Assembly: GCF_000699445.3 (NCBI RefSeq)
Contig: NC_067199.1
Location: 33,216,902 to 33,280,901 of the forward strand
Reading direction: 5' to 3'
DNA from: Schistosoma haematobium
Taxonomy: Eukaryota; Platyhelminthes; Trematoda; Strigeidida; Schistosomatidae
Length of the DNA stretch: 64,000 bases
The notes beneath the pieces are model-generated. The model worked only from the letters and a program-made list of their open reading frames with translations, searched no databases and had not been told where the DNA came from. Numbering within the stretch: the stretch's first letter is position 1; every line of letters begins with the position of its first letter. Shown piece by piece: positions 26,201 to 34,512 of the stretch. The translations under genes and the position numbers were made by a program.

Positions 26201-29200
26201 AGTGACAACAGTAATGGGCAAACATATTTAATTACGGATTAATTTAATATAATCTTTGAGAAAAAACAGTATTACTTACCATGTTTACAACAGTTACTAC
26301 ATATTTCATGCGGCTGATTACATTATAAATTCTCTTACTTATTCTATTTTTACATAAATTAGAATTGTATTATCATTGGAAGTATTTGTGAATTATGATA
26401 AAATTGAAATGAATAGTGACTTATATTTCTGTTAGTTTAAAGAACCCGAATTAGATACAGTACTCAGTCTATTTGAAAAAAAATTACTACAAATAGACTA
26501 ATTAGTAATTTTTCTTATCAGAAAGGGTTTTGTGGAGATTGTAATAATTTCAATAGTTGAGATGATGAGTCAATTGAAGCTAGACCACCATGGAAAATCT
26601 GAGAGCACTGGACAGCCGTTTCGCCCCATTGTGGGACTCCTCAGCAGCGCGCATCCAACAACCCCGCCTCGCGGGATTCAAACCCAGGACCTACCAGTCT
26701 CGCACTCGGCGCTTAACCAACTAGACCACTGAGCCGTCATCCAACGGTTTATTACTTTAATTATCCTTAATGAATATGCTTCAATACAGAAAGAAAAACT
26801 GTATTCTTAAGAACTAAACTAACACAGAGGAATTTAAGCGAAAGCAAAGAGTTTCAGAAATCATTTGAATAATTCAACATGATACAAAATTTTGTGATCT
26901 ATCTGTAATCATACGTGTCTAAGGTATAGTATCATTTTCAAAGAATATGTTAGGTCTGACTATTTCAGTCCTCAGATTAATTATCAATATTAATTTAACA
27001 GATTATAAACAAATAAATTTTCTCTGTATTCTAGGAGATGGAGAAACACGGAGATCACAGAAATCTTCACAATATGATCCTGAAGAACAAACTAATGAGA
27101 ATGTAACTTCTGGGAATAGTTAGTTAATTATATGAATATATATAGACTTATTATTGGAACCTTTTTACTGTTCATTTAACTGGTTCATGATAAATAAATA
27201 CACCTCTATTCCATATTTTGTATAATACAATAATATTGAAAACAGCCTAAACCTATAGATCCTCTGGTAATATATGTTAGTGAATGTGTCATTCTAAAAG
27301 GATTTCAACCGAAAATAAATAGTTATTCAATGCTACCTAGGTTTGAAAAGTCTTCAGTAGATGTCAGTTTGTGTGGAAAGTTATCTTGAAAATTGAATGA
27401 ATCACCATAACCCAAGTAAATAAATTCATGAACTACTTGTGAGTATTATATATAGCATTATAAAAATATTGAACAAATGTGTGTTTTAAGTTTTATTTAG
27501 TGTGCAGTCAATAAATAAATCTTACAGATTGAAATCATGAGTCAATTGAAGCTAGACCACTATGGAAAACCTGGAAGCACTGGACGACCGTTTCGTCTTA
27601 GTATGGGACTCCTCAGCAGTGCGCATTCACGATCACGCCCCTTGCGAGATTCGAACCTGTGACCTACCAGTCATTTCCTGGAGTTCTAGTGAGAAGCCGT
27701 TACCAGTGGAGTTTAACCAGGTCTGTTGTGAGATATCCACTCACTGAAGACAATGGTGTACGGTGGCGCAACTTCGTGGATTGGTTGAAGTTAGACATTG
27801 ACACCATTGGATGCCGACTCAGTGGTCTAGTTGGTTAAGCGCCTGGCGCGAAACTGATAGGTCATGGGTTGGAATGCGCACTGCTGAGGAGTCTTATACT
27901 AGGAAGAAACGGCCGTGCAGTGCCTCCAGGTTTTCTATGGTGGTCTAGCTTCAATTGACTCATGATTTCAATCTGTGAAATTTCTAAAACCTCCACAAAC
28001 CCCTTCTGAAAATAAATCTTACTTTGATTAAACTGAATTTTTTATTTATTAGGTTAGTTTTTTAAGGAACAGTGTTTTTAGTACTTTGAACAGATTTAAA
28101 ATGTAGCTCTCCATTTCATAGATTTTGTTCATGAGTTTGAAATTTGAAATAAATAGATAATCTATTAAATATTAGAAATCTTTAGATGATTTATGTCATG
28201 TCTTAACAAAAACCCTGATTAATGTTGTTTTTTTGTGACTGAGGAATAAATTTCTACTTCTTCAGCGGAATAAGATCTATATAGCTCGATGCAAAGAAGA
28301 ATCCGCTGCTGTAGATGAAGATTTATTGATAGACCAAAACACGGATTCAAACACTGAACCACGACTGAACAATGCGATATCAAAATGTACAATGAAATAT
28401 ATATCGTTTTAAATATCTGTTTAATAGGTAAATTTGGATATATTGAACTGATAATAGTTAACTGTAATTAATCAATAGTTCAACGTATGTATATAATCTG
28501 TATCAGTAGATTAACTGTTTTAACTAACCAATATAACAAAATTACTGTATTATATATTTTGATTCTTTTCCCTTTTGTTTTAGTGCACATGAATAAGCTT
28601 ATTTGTAGAGAAGGGGCAACTTGAAAATTAATTATCCTTCTTCATCCTTTCTCTGTTGTGTGAGATAGAATGGTCCTTGATCATGTTAACTTGAGCCTCT
28701 GACATTTTTTGAATTTCACGTTGATAAAATGAATTAATCAACAGGAGACTGATCTAGGTTTTTTGTAGTTGTGCAAAAGTAACATTTTTAGGGTCTTCTT
28801 AATAACTTACTATTGTCTGTTCCAATTCTTTCCTACTCTTTTTTAAGATTTATTTGGCCGGAAAGGATCACACCACACATTGAATCTAACAAATACACCA
28901 AATTATATGCAATCACCGACATTATCTGCCTATTCACTTGAAGAGGATACACCGCCTAAATCATCTCTTTCACTAAGAAAGATAAAATTAAATGTTCTAC
29001 CATCTGACTTGGAAACAGGTAAACAACAAATGCCAGGTGTTGGTGAAAATGACATCAAATTTTCGAGTACCCTACCAAAGTTCAGTCATCAAGAAGGAAG
29101 TCTCAAAGAACATGATGATGAAAAAGAGACGAAAGTCAGAAGAGAAGGAGTAGGGGAGAGGGATGAAGAAGATGAAGAGATAGAGGAAGAGGAAATATCT

Positions 29201-32200
29201 TGGTTAGAAAAATGGGCTATGAAAGGCGTATGGCATCATTTTGCTTATTATATGATACCAATTGATGTAGAATCATGGCCTCAACAATCAGTATTTAGTC
29301 GATTCTTACAGATTTTACAAACACCAATTTTTCTGGTCTTTCGATTAACAATACCAACTGTAATAGAAGAACTGGCAGACGATACAGAAACGAAGGGTTC
29401 TACTCAACAATCAAATATTGAACAGAAAATTAATGAACCATCTCGAGAAATAAGTACCATTCCGGAAGAGAATAAATTTACTCTGAATTCCAGCCAACCT
29501 GAATTGAATCATAGTAATGACTTTGTTCCAGAGAATACTGATCATAAACCTGTTGCAGTGAATTTAGAGTTAATGCATGGATGGTGTAAACCATTAAATG
29601 TTTTTCAATGTCTATTAGTACCAGCTTTATGGCCTATGTTATTGACAGGTAAAGTATAATAAAGAATCTAGATCTTTGTTATAATAATAACTAACTGAAA
29701 TAAGCAGATAATCTAAAATGATGCTAGCAGATTTCAAACTCGATAAAGAATGGATAAACTTAGAGTTAGTTACTTTACGCCTAATTTATTACGCCACCCT
29801 GATCAATTTAATTCAACGATTATGGTTTTGTCAATTTTTCTGTCATTCAGTAAACTTTACTTCCAGTAAATAGTTTTTGGTCAGTACATCCGAATCCTCT
29901 TATCGCTTAATAATAAATATTTCTTTTGTTTTTACCTTAACTGATGGTAAACTACATCTTAGCTGTCCATGAACGTTGACCAGTGTGACTTTCTTCTCAT
30001 GAGTAGTAGAATTGGTAAATACGAAATGCCTTTGTTACTCTTTATAATTTGTCACCACTAACGTCTAGAATACATCATTTATAGTACTGTAAATAACCCG
30101 TACTTTGGTTAGCTTAGCATGTTTGTTAAAATTGACCACATAGTTCATAGAGTGACTGAGCTTCACGATTGCTTCATTGATTTTTTTGTTTCGACTCATC
30201 TTCATGATACTAGTGAGTACAGTCAACAAACTGTCTGAATGCCAGCTGTCCTGAGAGTGACTGTCATAATGCCTTATTGACTGTATTAGAAGAGTAGACA
30301 AACGAAACGAGACCGTGAATTCAGTTCGATTTGTTTTAAAATTATTTATTTCAATCAATAGATGGATAATTTACATGTGAATATCTGATTTTTGTAAGCT
30401 TATCTATCCAACTAAATTATTTTATTTAAACATGTGTGTGGTCTGTTAACTATGATTTTCTCAGATTTCTGATTTCATTTTTTTATTCCGTTTCTCACTG
30501 TAATCCACTTATTCTTTTGCTTTTTAAAAAAAAACATATTCAGCTAATGGCAAATGCATTGGATTATCACCTATTGGAAAAACTCCAATACCAATATTTT
30601 GTCCATTTCTAGCTAGTGGATTCATTATTGCGCTGACGGTGTTTTTCACCTCAAAATGGAATCAACCACCCCGGCATTATCATAGACCATTTTTTGCTAC
30701 ACTTGGCTTTATTACATCAATTATATGGATATATGCATTAGCTCATGAATTAGTGAATTCATTAGAAACCTTAGGTATAGTATGGGAAATCAGTGAAGCT
30801 ATTCTGGGACTTAGTGTTATGGCATTGGCTAGTTCAATTGGAGGTCAGTTGTATAATTTCATTTTAAGTTGATGGATATAATGAGATAATAGTTTTTTTC
30901 TTGTATGAGATTAAATGATACCTTCAGGTGATGTTGCTGTGTTTAATGATCTATAGTTTTGAATGTCCATAAAATCCTAATGGGTCATTTTGATTGATAA
31001 ATTCGAGAAAATTTATCTCAGTTAATCACCTTTTACAAATGATAGGCTTTCAGCCGATTTGATATGAAGCTCATCAAACTTGTATTTAAGAATGATTTAA
31101 ATCAGGTATGTTAAGCGTTCAAACCACTTAATTGTGATTAGTACTTTTGAAGGTCTGAAAGTATTTATAATCAGCTTTAGGATGTACAAGTCGAAGCTCT
31201 GTATTTTAAAAACAGATATTTCTCTTTTGTTAGTGAATGCTATCAATTATTTAGAATTCTCTTTAACTATAACATTATGTTAGCGTCCTTGACATATTGT
31301 TGTCCAAACTTTTGATGTGGCAACATAAGCAGCATAGAATTTTTCATTCAACCTCGAATTACTTATTAGATTCGTATCTTGAACAGGAATCTTGAAAACA
31401 GTATGATTTACTCAATTCAAATTAATCTGTTAATAATAATGTTTTTAGTTTATAGTTGTCATGTAGCCATATTTGAGGTTTCTATTGTCACCAGTCTCTT
31501 GTTACAGGAAAACTACGTATGCTCACCGTAAGCATGAAAATCTCTGAAAGACATTCTTCGTAATAAAGAACTTTTGTGTACAGATTAATCTATGTCAAAA
31601 GAAAATATACATGGAAGAATGTTTGTTTTCAAAAATAAACGTGAAATAGATATAGAAGTATTTCCTAAAAGATTAAAAATGTCTTAAGGAGTTCCAAGAG
31701 TAAAGCTAAATCTTTTGCAGTTGTATGATATTAGCAGTGCTCCATATTAAACAGATTCAGACCAGGAATTACTATTTGTTCATAACTACTCCCTGGTTTA
31801 CCACTGCTTTTCAATTAATGGGGGTTTCTCTTGAAAGGTGATAAATAAGCTTTCGAAGTCCTAATAATGTTATTATGAATAAACTATATGAAAGTTGTTA
31901 TGAGCTGAAACTGATAACTGAAAAAGTGTAGTCGTTATATCCGACGAATACAAGAATGGTAACTGCCAGGATTCGTTTATGGACTATTATTGTACATATT
32001 CCTATTGTATAATCACTAAGTAACTAAATTATATATATTAACCATGCGCTTCCATTTGATTCACTAACTGTTATATGATTTACTATTCTTAATCTGTTGC
32101 CAGTCTATCATTACTCACAGCCACTTTTTGGCTTGATGATGTATAGTTGATATTTTTCATTTTATGGAGCAATGTGGTTTGGTGTATCTGGATGTAAACT

Positions 32201-34452
32201 ACCAATGTCTAGAATATAATATTCGTATATTGGATGCTGATTATTATCTTCTGAACTCGGTAGGCGGGGTGAGAAGCTACTGTATCGAAGATCAATAAGG
32301 GCTTAGCAGTGAATCAAGACTACTAGTGCTGGCAGGCATGTTACTGGTTGGCTCAGGGACTAAGTCATAAAAATCGATATTCCGAGTAATAGTTTTGTCA
32401 TGTGCTATTAGTCAGCGGTCATAATTCATAACGGTAGTGAAAACTTGTTAACTTGACTGTCATGAGATAGATGAGCTATAGTATGTTGTAGTTTGGTAAT
32501 ACTAAATTTTGTGCATATTTACACAAGTTACTCAAGATTTTTAAATTATTATTTTATTCTTATTATTGGAATAATGACAAATTAGACATAATGTCGAATT
32601 GTTTGTTGGCTCGAAATGGCTACCCTAGAATCGCATATGCAGCTTGTCTAGGTTCACCATTGTTTAATTTGCTACTTGGTGCTGGTCTTTCATATACTGT
32701 CAAAATTAGCAGAGCAGAAGTTGGATATGCATATGTAAGTAGTAGTAATATGGTAAATACTTTATATCGATAAATAATTAAGATAAGTGTTTATTTTTGT
32801 CAAAGTGGTAGTATATATTTTTTAAAAAGCAGTCAAATTATATAATACCCTAGTTTATAGTTTTTATAGAAAAATCTCAATTAGAAAATGGAATCAGATA
32901 GTTAAATTGAGTATTATGGCAGAACAATAGATTTCAGTTGATGTTAGTCGTTTACAAGCAGCAGAAAGACATCTTGTACTTCGTGATATTTTTAAATGAG
33001 TGGATTATTCCTAGATGTAATAGCTGACCTACAGCGTTTCTCATGTCTTTAATGTAGTGAAGTGATTGTATGGGTTTGCATTTTCCAGTGGTTAATATTC
33101 AGTCTATATTGATTTACAGGTTAACTGAAAGAATGCATCTATTTTATGTATTTTTTCAGGTTGGTATTTGAATAATGACCATCAACTAACTCCACTTTAC
33201 CGCTTGTGTTCTTTTCCGAGGCCTGTCGGTTAAATATACATGGATTCTCGGACTACTATCAAACCTGTGACTTGAATTTAGTAGCTATGGTTTCAAGTGG
33301 CTGAGCATTACCGTGAATACCAATTAAATAAAAGTACAGACTCTTCTGGTTAATAATATCATATCTTTTGAGCAAGGTGGTAACCATTATTTCTCAGTGA
33401 CCTAGCGGTTAGCATTTCGTCTCTTAAAACGATGGGGATAGGGCTTCGGTATAACTGACATACGACCTATCCAGCTGATATGTATCAAATAGGATAAGGT
33501 GTAGGTCTTGCATTCCACAACTAAATACTATCCAAGTTATAATTGTATACAATGAGAAAGAGATGAATTTTGTGACTTTTCAGGCAATGTACATACATAC
33601 TGGAACTAATTGCAGAGTTATATGTTAAATGAACTGAAAAAAATAAACCAATATTAATTTTTAAAGTTTTGACGGGATTTACGGTCAGTATATTTTGTAT
33701 TACATTAATCAAATATTTCATAAATTAGAAATAATAAATATTTTGAGAAATCTATTAATATACGAAAATGGTTTTTATCATGAACAAGTGTTACATAAAA
33801 TTCAAACCAAAATGTTTAACAAAATTGACCGAAGTAACCATTTAACCTGATTCTATGTATCGTAGTGGATAAGGCAGTATGGAGTTCATGAATAATTTGG
33901 AACAACTAAACAATTCCTACTGATTTTTATTCATCCTCTGGCTGATATTCATCCTGATAAAGTTTATCCTTATAAATAACCTTGTAGAATTGAATAACTT
34001 TCAATAAGTCTATAGATGATTTAAATTAGTTACGCTATCTCGAAAATGAATACTATCCTGTCATATATCTTGGTACAATAAACTTTCATATTTAAAATAA
34101 ATTCCAAATGGATGTATTAATTGAGAAACTTAATAATTTTTGCACTTTTTTTCTTTTACCTTCTTGTATGGGTATAAACGAAAACAATTAACTTTGGGAA
34201 CATTTAACAAAAATGTTGTCAAATATGCTACAGTTGTCATTTACACTTACTCAAGCTTTATTATTCTCCTCTCTGCTAGCAGTACTCACATTAAATATAT
34301 TAACAGCTTTAATAGGAAGATTTCAATTTCATCGTTATTATGGTATTGTTTTAATAATGATCTATTTAGTATTTGTAACAATTGCTATTCTCATTGAAGT
34401 TGATGTAATTGTCTCACCAGTTAATTGGAATTTGGCTACTGGAACAGAATAA
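14148..34452 (+). CDS. SLC8B1: Mitochondrial-type Na+/Ca2+(Li+) exchanger, NCLX family (spliced, 5' end missing)
   Basis: Cation/Ca2+ exchanger; family members sit in the inner mitochondrial membrane and export matrix Ca2+ for Na+ or Li+. Exons supported by AG/GT borders and phase: 14148-14200, 14705-14762, 16837-16954, 19091-19258, 20353-20736, 22819-23185, (25098-25133 tentative), 27035-27102, 28266-28386, 28848-29648, 30544-30843, 32586-32734, 34234-34452. The alpha-1 motif GVTLLAFGNGAPDVFS is near-identical to the family, the alpha-2 region reads GLSVMALASSIGD, and several hydrophobic segments precede and follow the loop. About 935 residues are visible against about 584 in human NCLX (from memory); the excess lies in the central cytosolic loop, exons 20353-29648. 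The initiator exon or exons were not found. Phase does not close between 23185 and 27035, so a micro-exon is missing or misplaced there. Family assignment is firm; the exact middle structure is not. Confidence 0.85.
14705..14762 (+). CDS. SLC8B1: NCLX exon: linker before alpha-1
   Basis: The exon is bordered by CATAG and GTAAGT. One base completes the previous codon, then 19 codons read FSTSLIALARSLRMSQNLA and run directly into GVTLLAFGNGAPD of the next exon. In human NCLX the same place reads as a Ser/Leu-rich segment ending in HNVA (from memory). The 58-nt length fits the phase exactly. Confidence 0.82.
15850..16070 (+). repeat. Dispersed repeat family B fragment
   Basis: CTTACTGATGCATGTTAAAT and AGCACGAAATCTTGG match the tail of the 8690-9010 copy and the tail at 25644-25690. 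Confidence 0.45.
16837..16954 (+). CDS. SLC8B1: NCLX exon: alpha-1 repeat
   Basis: Encodes GVTLLAFGNGAPDVFSAV, the alpha-1 ion-binding signature of the cation/Ca2+ exchanger (CCX/NCLX) branch, with the GNGAPD core intact. An acidic loop (TTGDPDAPDEG) and a Gly/Leu-rich helix start follow. The acceptor is TTTTAG and the donor GTAGGT, leaving one base (G). This exon is the strongest single piece of evidence for the family. Confidence 0.93.
17190..17400 (-). repeat. LTR-like dispersed repeat, family D
   Basis: Reverse complement of the 2385-2830 element end (TAGCCCGTCCATTTGAGTCC, AGAACACC). No coding. Confidence 0.45.
17621..18534. repeat. Nested repeat: 100-nt direct repeats around a fold-back
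   Basis: Similar 100-nt sequences at 17621-17720 and 18435-18534 in the same orientation flank an inverted repeat whose 56-nt arms are 17992-18047 and 18239-18294. It resembles a small composite or LTR-bounded non-autonomous element inside an NCLX intron. Confidence 0.65.
19091..19258 (+). CDS. SLC8B1: NCLX exon: membrane helices after alpha-1
   Basis: The first two bases complete a glycine. The product runs GSGLLVNTVTAGLVIFLKP, then KLSRRPFLKDTIFYMIAV and a Trp-containing hydrophobic helix. The RRPFLKDTIFYM block is typical of NCLX, where SRPFFRDIVFYM occupies this place (from memory). The donor GTCAGT leaves one base. Confidence 0.92.
20050..20230 (-). repeat. Degenerate SINE-like fragment
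   Basis: Weak Smα resemblance in minus orientation (GTTTTGTCCTATTCTAAGGA for the ribozyme region and stem II). Highly decayed. Confidence 0.25.
20353..20736 (+). CDS. SLC8B1: NCLX exon: last helix of first half and start of cytosolic loop
   Basis: Opens by completing a glycine and reads FLVFYLIYVLTTWVSSTYMH, a transmembrane helix that aligns with the last helix before the NCLX loop. About 108 highly basic residues follow, rich in Lys/Arg/Gln, with no recognisable domain. It ends at GTAAGT with one base left over (G). Confidence 0.88.
21885..22015 (+). repeat. tRNA-derived SINE-like fragment
   Basis: GGGTCACAGGTTAGAACCCTG contains a B-box-like GGTTAGAACCC. The A box is not clear, and no tRNA cloverleaf could be drawn. 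Confidence 0.35.
22104..22293. repeat. Fold-back element with about 67-bp arms
   Basis: Arms 22104-22172 and 22228-22293 share TGACGTTTCGTGACTCAGTG in opposite orientation; the spacer is about 55 nt. It is MITE-like. No coding. Confidence 0.8.
22819..23185 (+). CDS. SLC8B1: NCLX exon: Ser/Arg-rich regulatory loop
   Basis: The acceptor ATGCAG joins in phase with the previous exon (G + AT gives Asp). It encodes about 122 polar residues, rich in Ser, Asp and Arg, with predicted disorder. Two basophilic kinase motifs of RRxS type are visible: RRLS (23085-23096) and RRPS (23154-23165), plus KRAS earlier. The exon probably ends at G|GTATGA, leaving two bases. Confidence 0.78.
25098..25133 (+). CDS. 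SLC8B1: Tentative NCLX micro-exon
   Basis: A 36-nt stretch between a good acceptor (T-rich tract, TTGTAG) and a good donor (GTACGT). Its first base completes the GG left by the previous exon, and it reads KSGIKGEVYGF. It leaves two bases while the next exon needs one, so either another micro-exon of length 3n+2 lies between, or this one is not used. Micro-exons are common in schistosomes. Confidence 0.35.
25340..25700 (+). repeat. Dispersed repeat family B
   Basis: GTTGGAGGTGGTCTTC, TTTTGTGCTAGTAGG and the later GACTAGTATCATGTTTATCT, ATCGAATTCTGTTGATCAGG blocks match 57895-58150 and 8690-9010. Confidence 0.55.
26520..26745 (-). mobile_element. Smα-like SINE, nearly full length, intact hammerhead core
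   Basis: Reading the minus strand: a tRNA-like head with A box TGGTCTAGTTGG and B box GGGTTTGAATCCC, then CTGAGGA (26638-26644) ... GAAAC (26618-26622) with stem II GTCC/GGGC fully pairable, then the GGTTTTCC..GGTGGTCTAGC body and a CTCCACAAAACCC tail. It lies antisense in an NCLX intron. This is the best copy in the window. Confidence 0.85.
27035..27102 (+). CDS. SLC8B1: NCLX exon: loop segment
   Basis: Follows TTCTAG and reads an open polar segment (DGETRRSQKSSQYDPEEQ) in the frame that, with the donor at AAT|GTAACT, joins the next exon in phase 0. If that donor is missed, the same frame reaches a TAG stop at about 27121-27123, so an alternative truncated transcript is conceivable. No family similarity is visible; support is splice borders and phase only. 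Confidence 0.5.
27525..27680 (-). mobile_element. Smα-like SINE with hammerhead core
   Basis: Core CTGAGGA (27610-27616) ... GAAAC (27590-27594) on the minus strand; stem II is GTCC/AGAC with one weak pair. Antisense to NCLX, and forms an inverted pair with the next copy. Confidence 0.8.
27765..28012 (+). mobile_element. Smα-like SINE, sense to NCLX
   Basis: The A box TGGTCTAGTTGGTTAAGCGC is clear; the B box is decayed (GGGTTGGAATGC). The ribozyme core is CTGAGGA (27884-27890) ... GAAAC (27906-27910), but the base before GAAA is A, so stem II closes poorly. Body and tail are complete. Confidence 0.8.
28266..28386 (+). CDS. SLC8B1: NCLX exon: loop segment
   Basis: The acceptor CTTCTTCAG is strong. 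Only one forward frame is open (RNKIYIARCKEESAAVDEDL and on), and it closes at AAAT|GTACAA leaving one base, which matches the next exon exactly (T + AT gives Tyr). The acidic, polar content fits the loop. No homologue is recognised for this part. Confidence 0.6.
28848..29648 (+). CDS. SLC8B1: NCLX exon: acidic loop end and helices before alpha-2
   Basis: An 801-nt exon after TTTTAAG. The first half is disordered and then very acidic (EDEEIEEEE). Next comes SWLEKWAMKGVW and a hydrophobic stretch (FLQILQTPIFLVFRLTIP), which matches the human region entering the second membrane half. A second spacer and a hydrophobic segment with a CxPLN-like motif (GWCKPLNVFQCLLVPALW) end the exon. The donor CAG|GTAAAG leaves one base. 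Confidence 0.85.
30544..30843 (+). CDS. SLC8B1: NCLX exon: helices and first part of alpha-2
   Basis: G + CT gives Ala, then two hydrophobic segments separated by SKWNQPPRHYHRPFFATLGF, close to the NCLX consensus (QPPR...FAFLGF). It ends in ILGLSVMALASSIG with one base left (donor GAG|GTCAGT). The alpha-2 motif lacks the Gly-Asn pair of human NCLX (LLAWGNSIGD, from memory), reading Ala-Ser instead. The final Asp is restored by the splice to the next exon. Confidence 0.9.
31000..32140. other. NCLX intron, nothing recognised
   Basis: AT-rich intronic sequence with no supported exon or known repeat. Confidence 0.4.
32140..32410 (+). repeat. LTR-like dispersed repeat, family D
   Basis: TTTTATGGAGCAATGTGGTTTG, GAATATAATATTCGTAT and TTCTGAACTCGGTAGGCGGG parallel 2480-2600 in the same order and orientation. 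Confidence 0.4.
32586..32734 (+). CDS. SLC8B1: NCLX exon: rest of alpha-2
   Basis: Begins AC, completing Asp of SSIGD, and continues IMSNCLLARNGYPRIAYAAC then LGSPLFNLLLGAGLS. This matches the family's ARQGYPRMAFSAC and GGIIFNILVGVG (from memory), with the FN pair kept. The donor TAT|GTAAGT is in phase 0. Confidence 0.92.
34234..34452 (+). CDS. SLC8B1: NCLX last exon: C-terminal membrane helices and stop
   Basis: The acceptor CTACAG is in phase 0. Two hydrophobic helices (LLFSSLLAVLTLNILTALI and IVLIMIYLVFVTIAILIEVD) flank FQFHRYYG, like human FQLSRVYG (from memory). The TAA stop is followed at once by AATAAA (34448-34453) and by a second AATAAA at about 34747, a better-placed poly(A) signal candidate. 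Confidence 0.88.
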   Translation: MSFTLTQALLFSSLLAVLTLNILTALIGRFQFHRYYGIVLIMIYLVFVTIAILIEVDVIVSPVNWNLATGTE

Positions 34453-34453
34453 A

Positions 34454-34512
34454 TATTATTATTATCATTATTATTATTCCTATTAATAATAATAATAATA
34501 ATTCTAATAAGT
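34454..34512. repeat. (ATT)n / (AAT)n inverted pair in 3' UTR
   Basis: ATTATTATTATC... then AATAATAATAATAATAATT begin within a few bases of the NCLX stop and can pair as a hairpin in the mRNA. Confidence 0.7.

Noticed and set aside
27765..27870. Possible functional tRNA gene
   Set aside because: The A box is good but the sequence continues into the Smα ribozyme and body, and the B box is decayed: a tRNA-derived SINE head.
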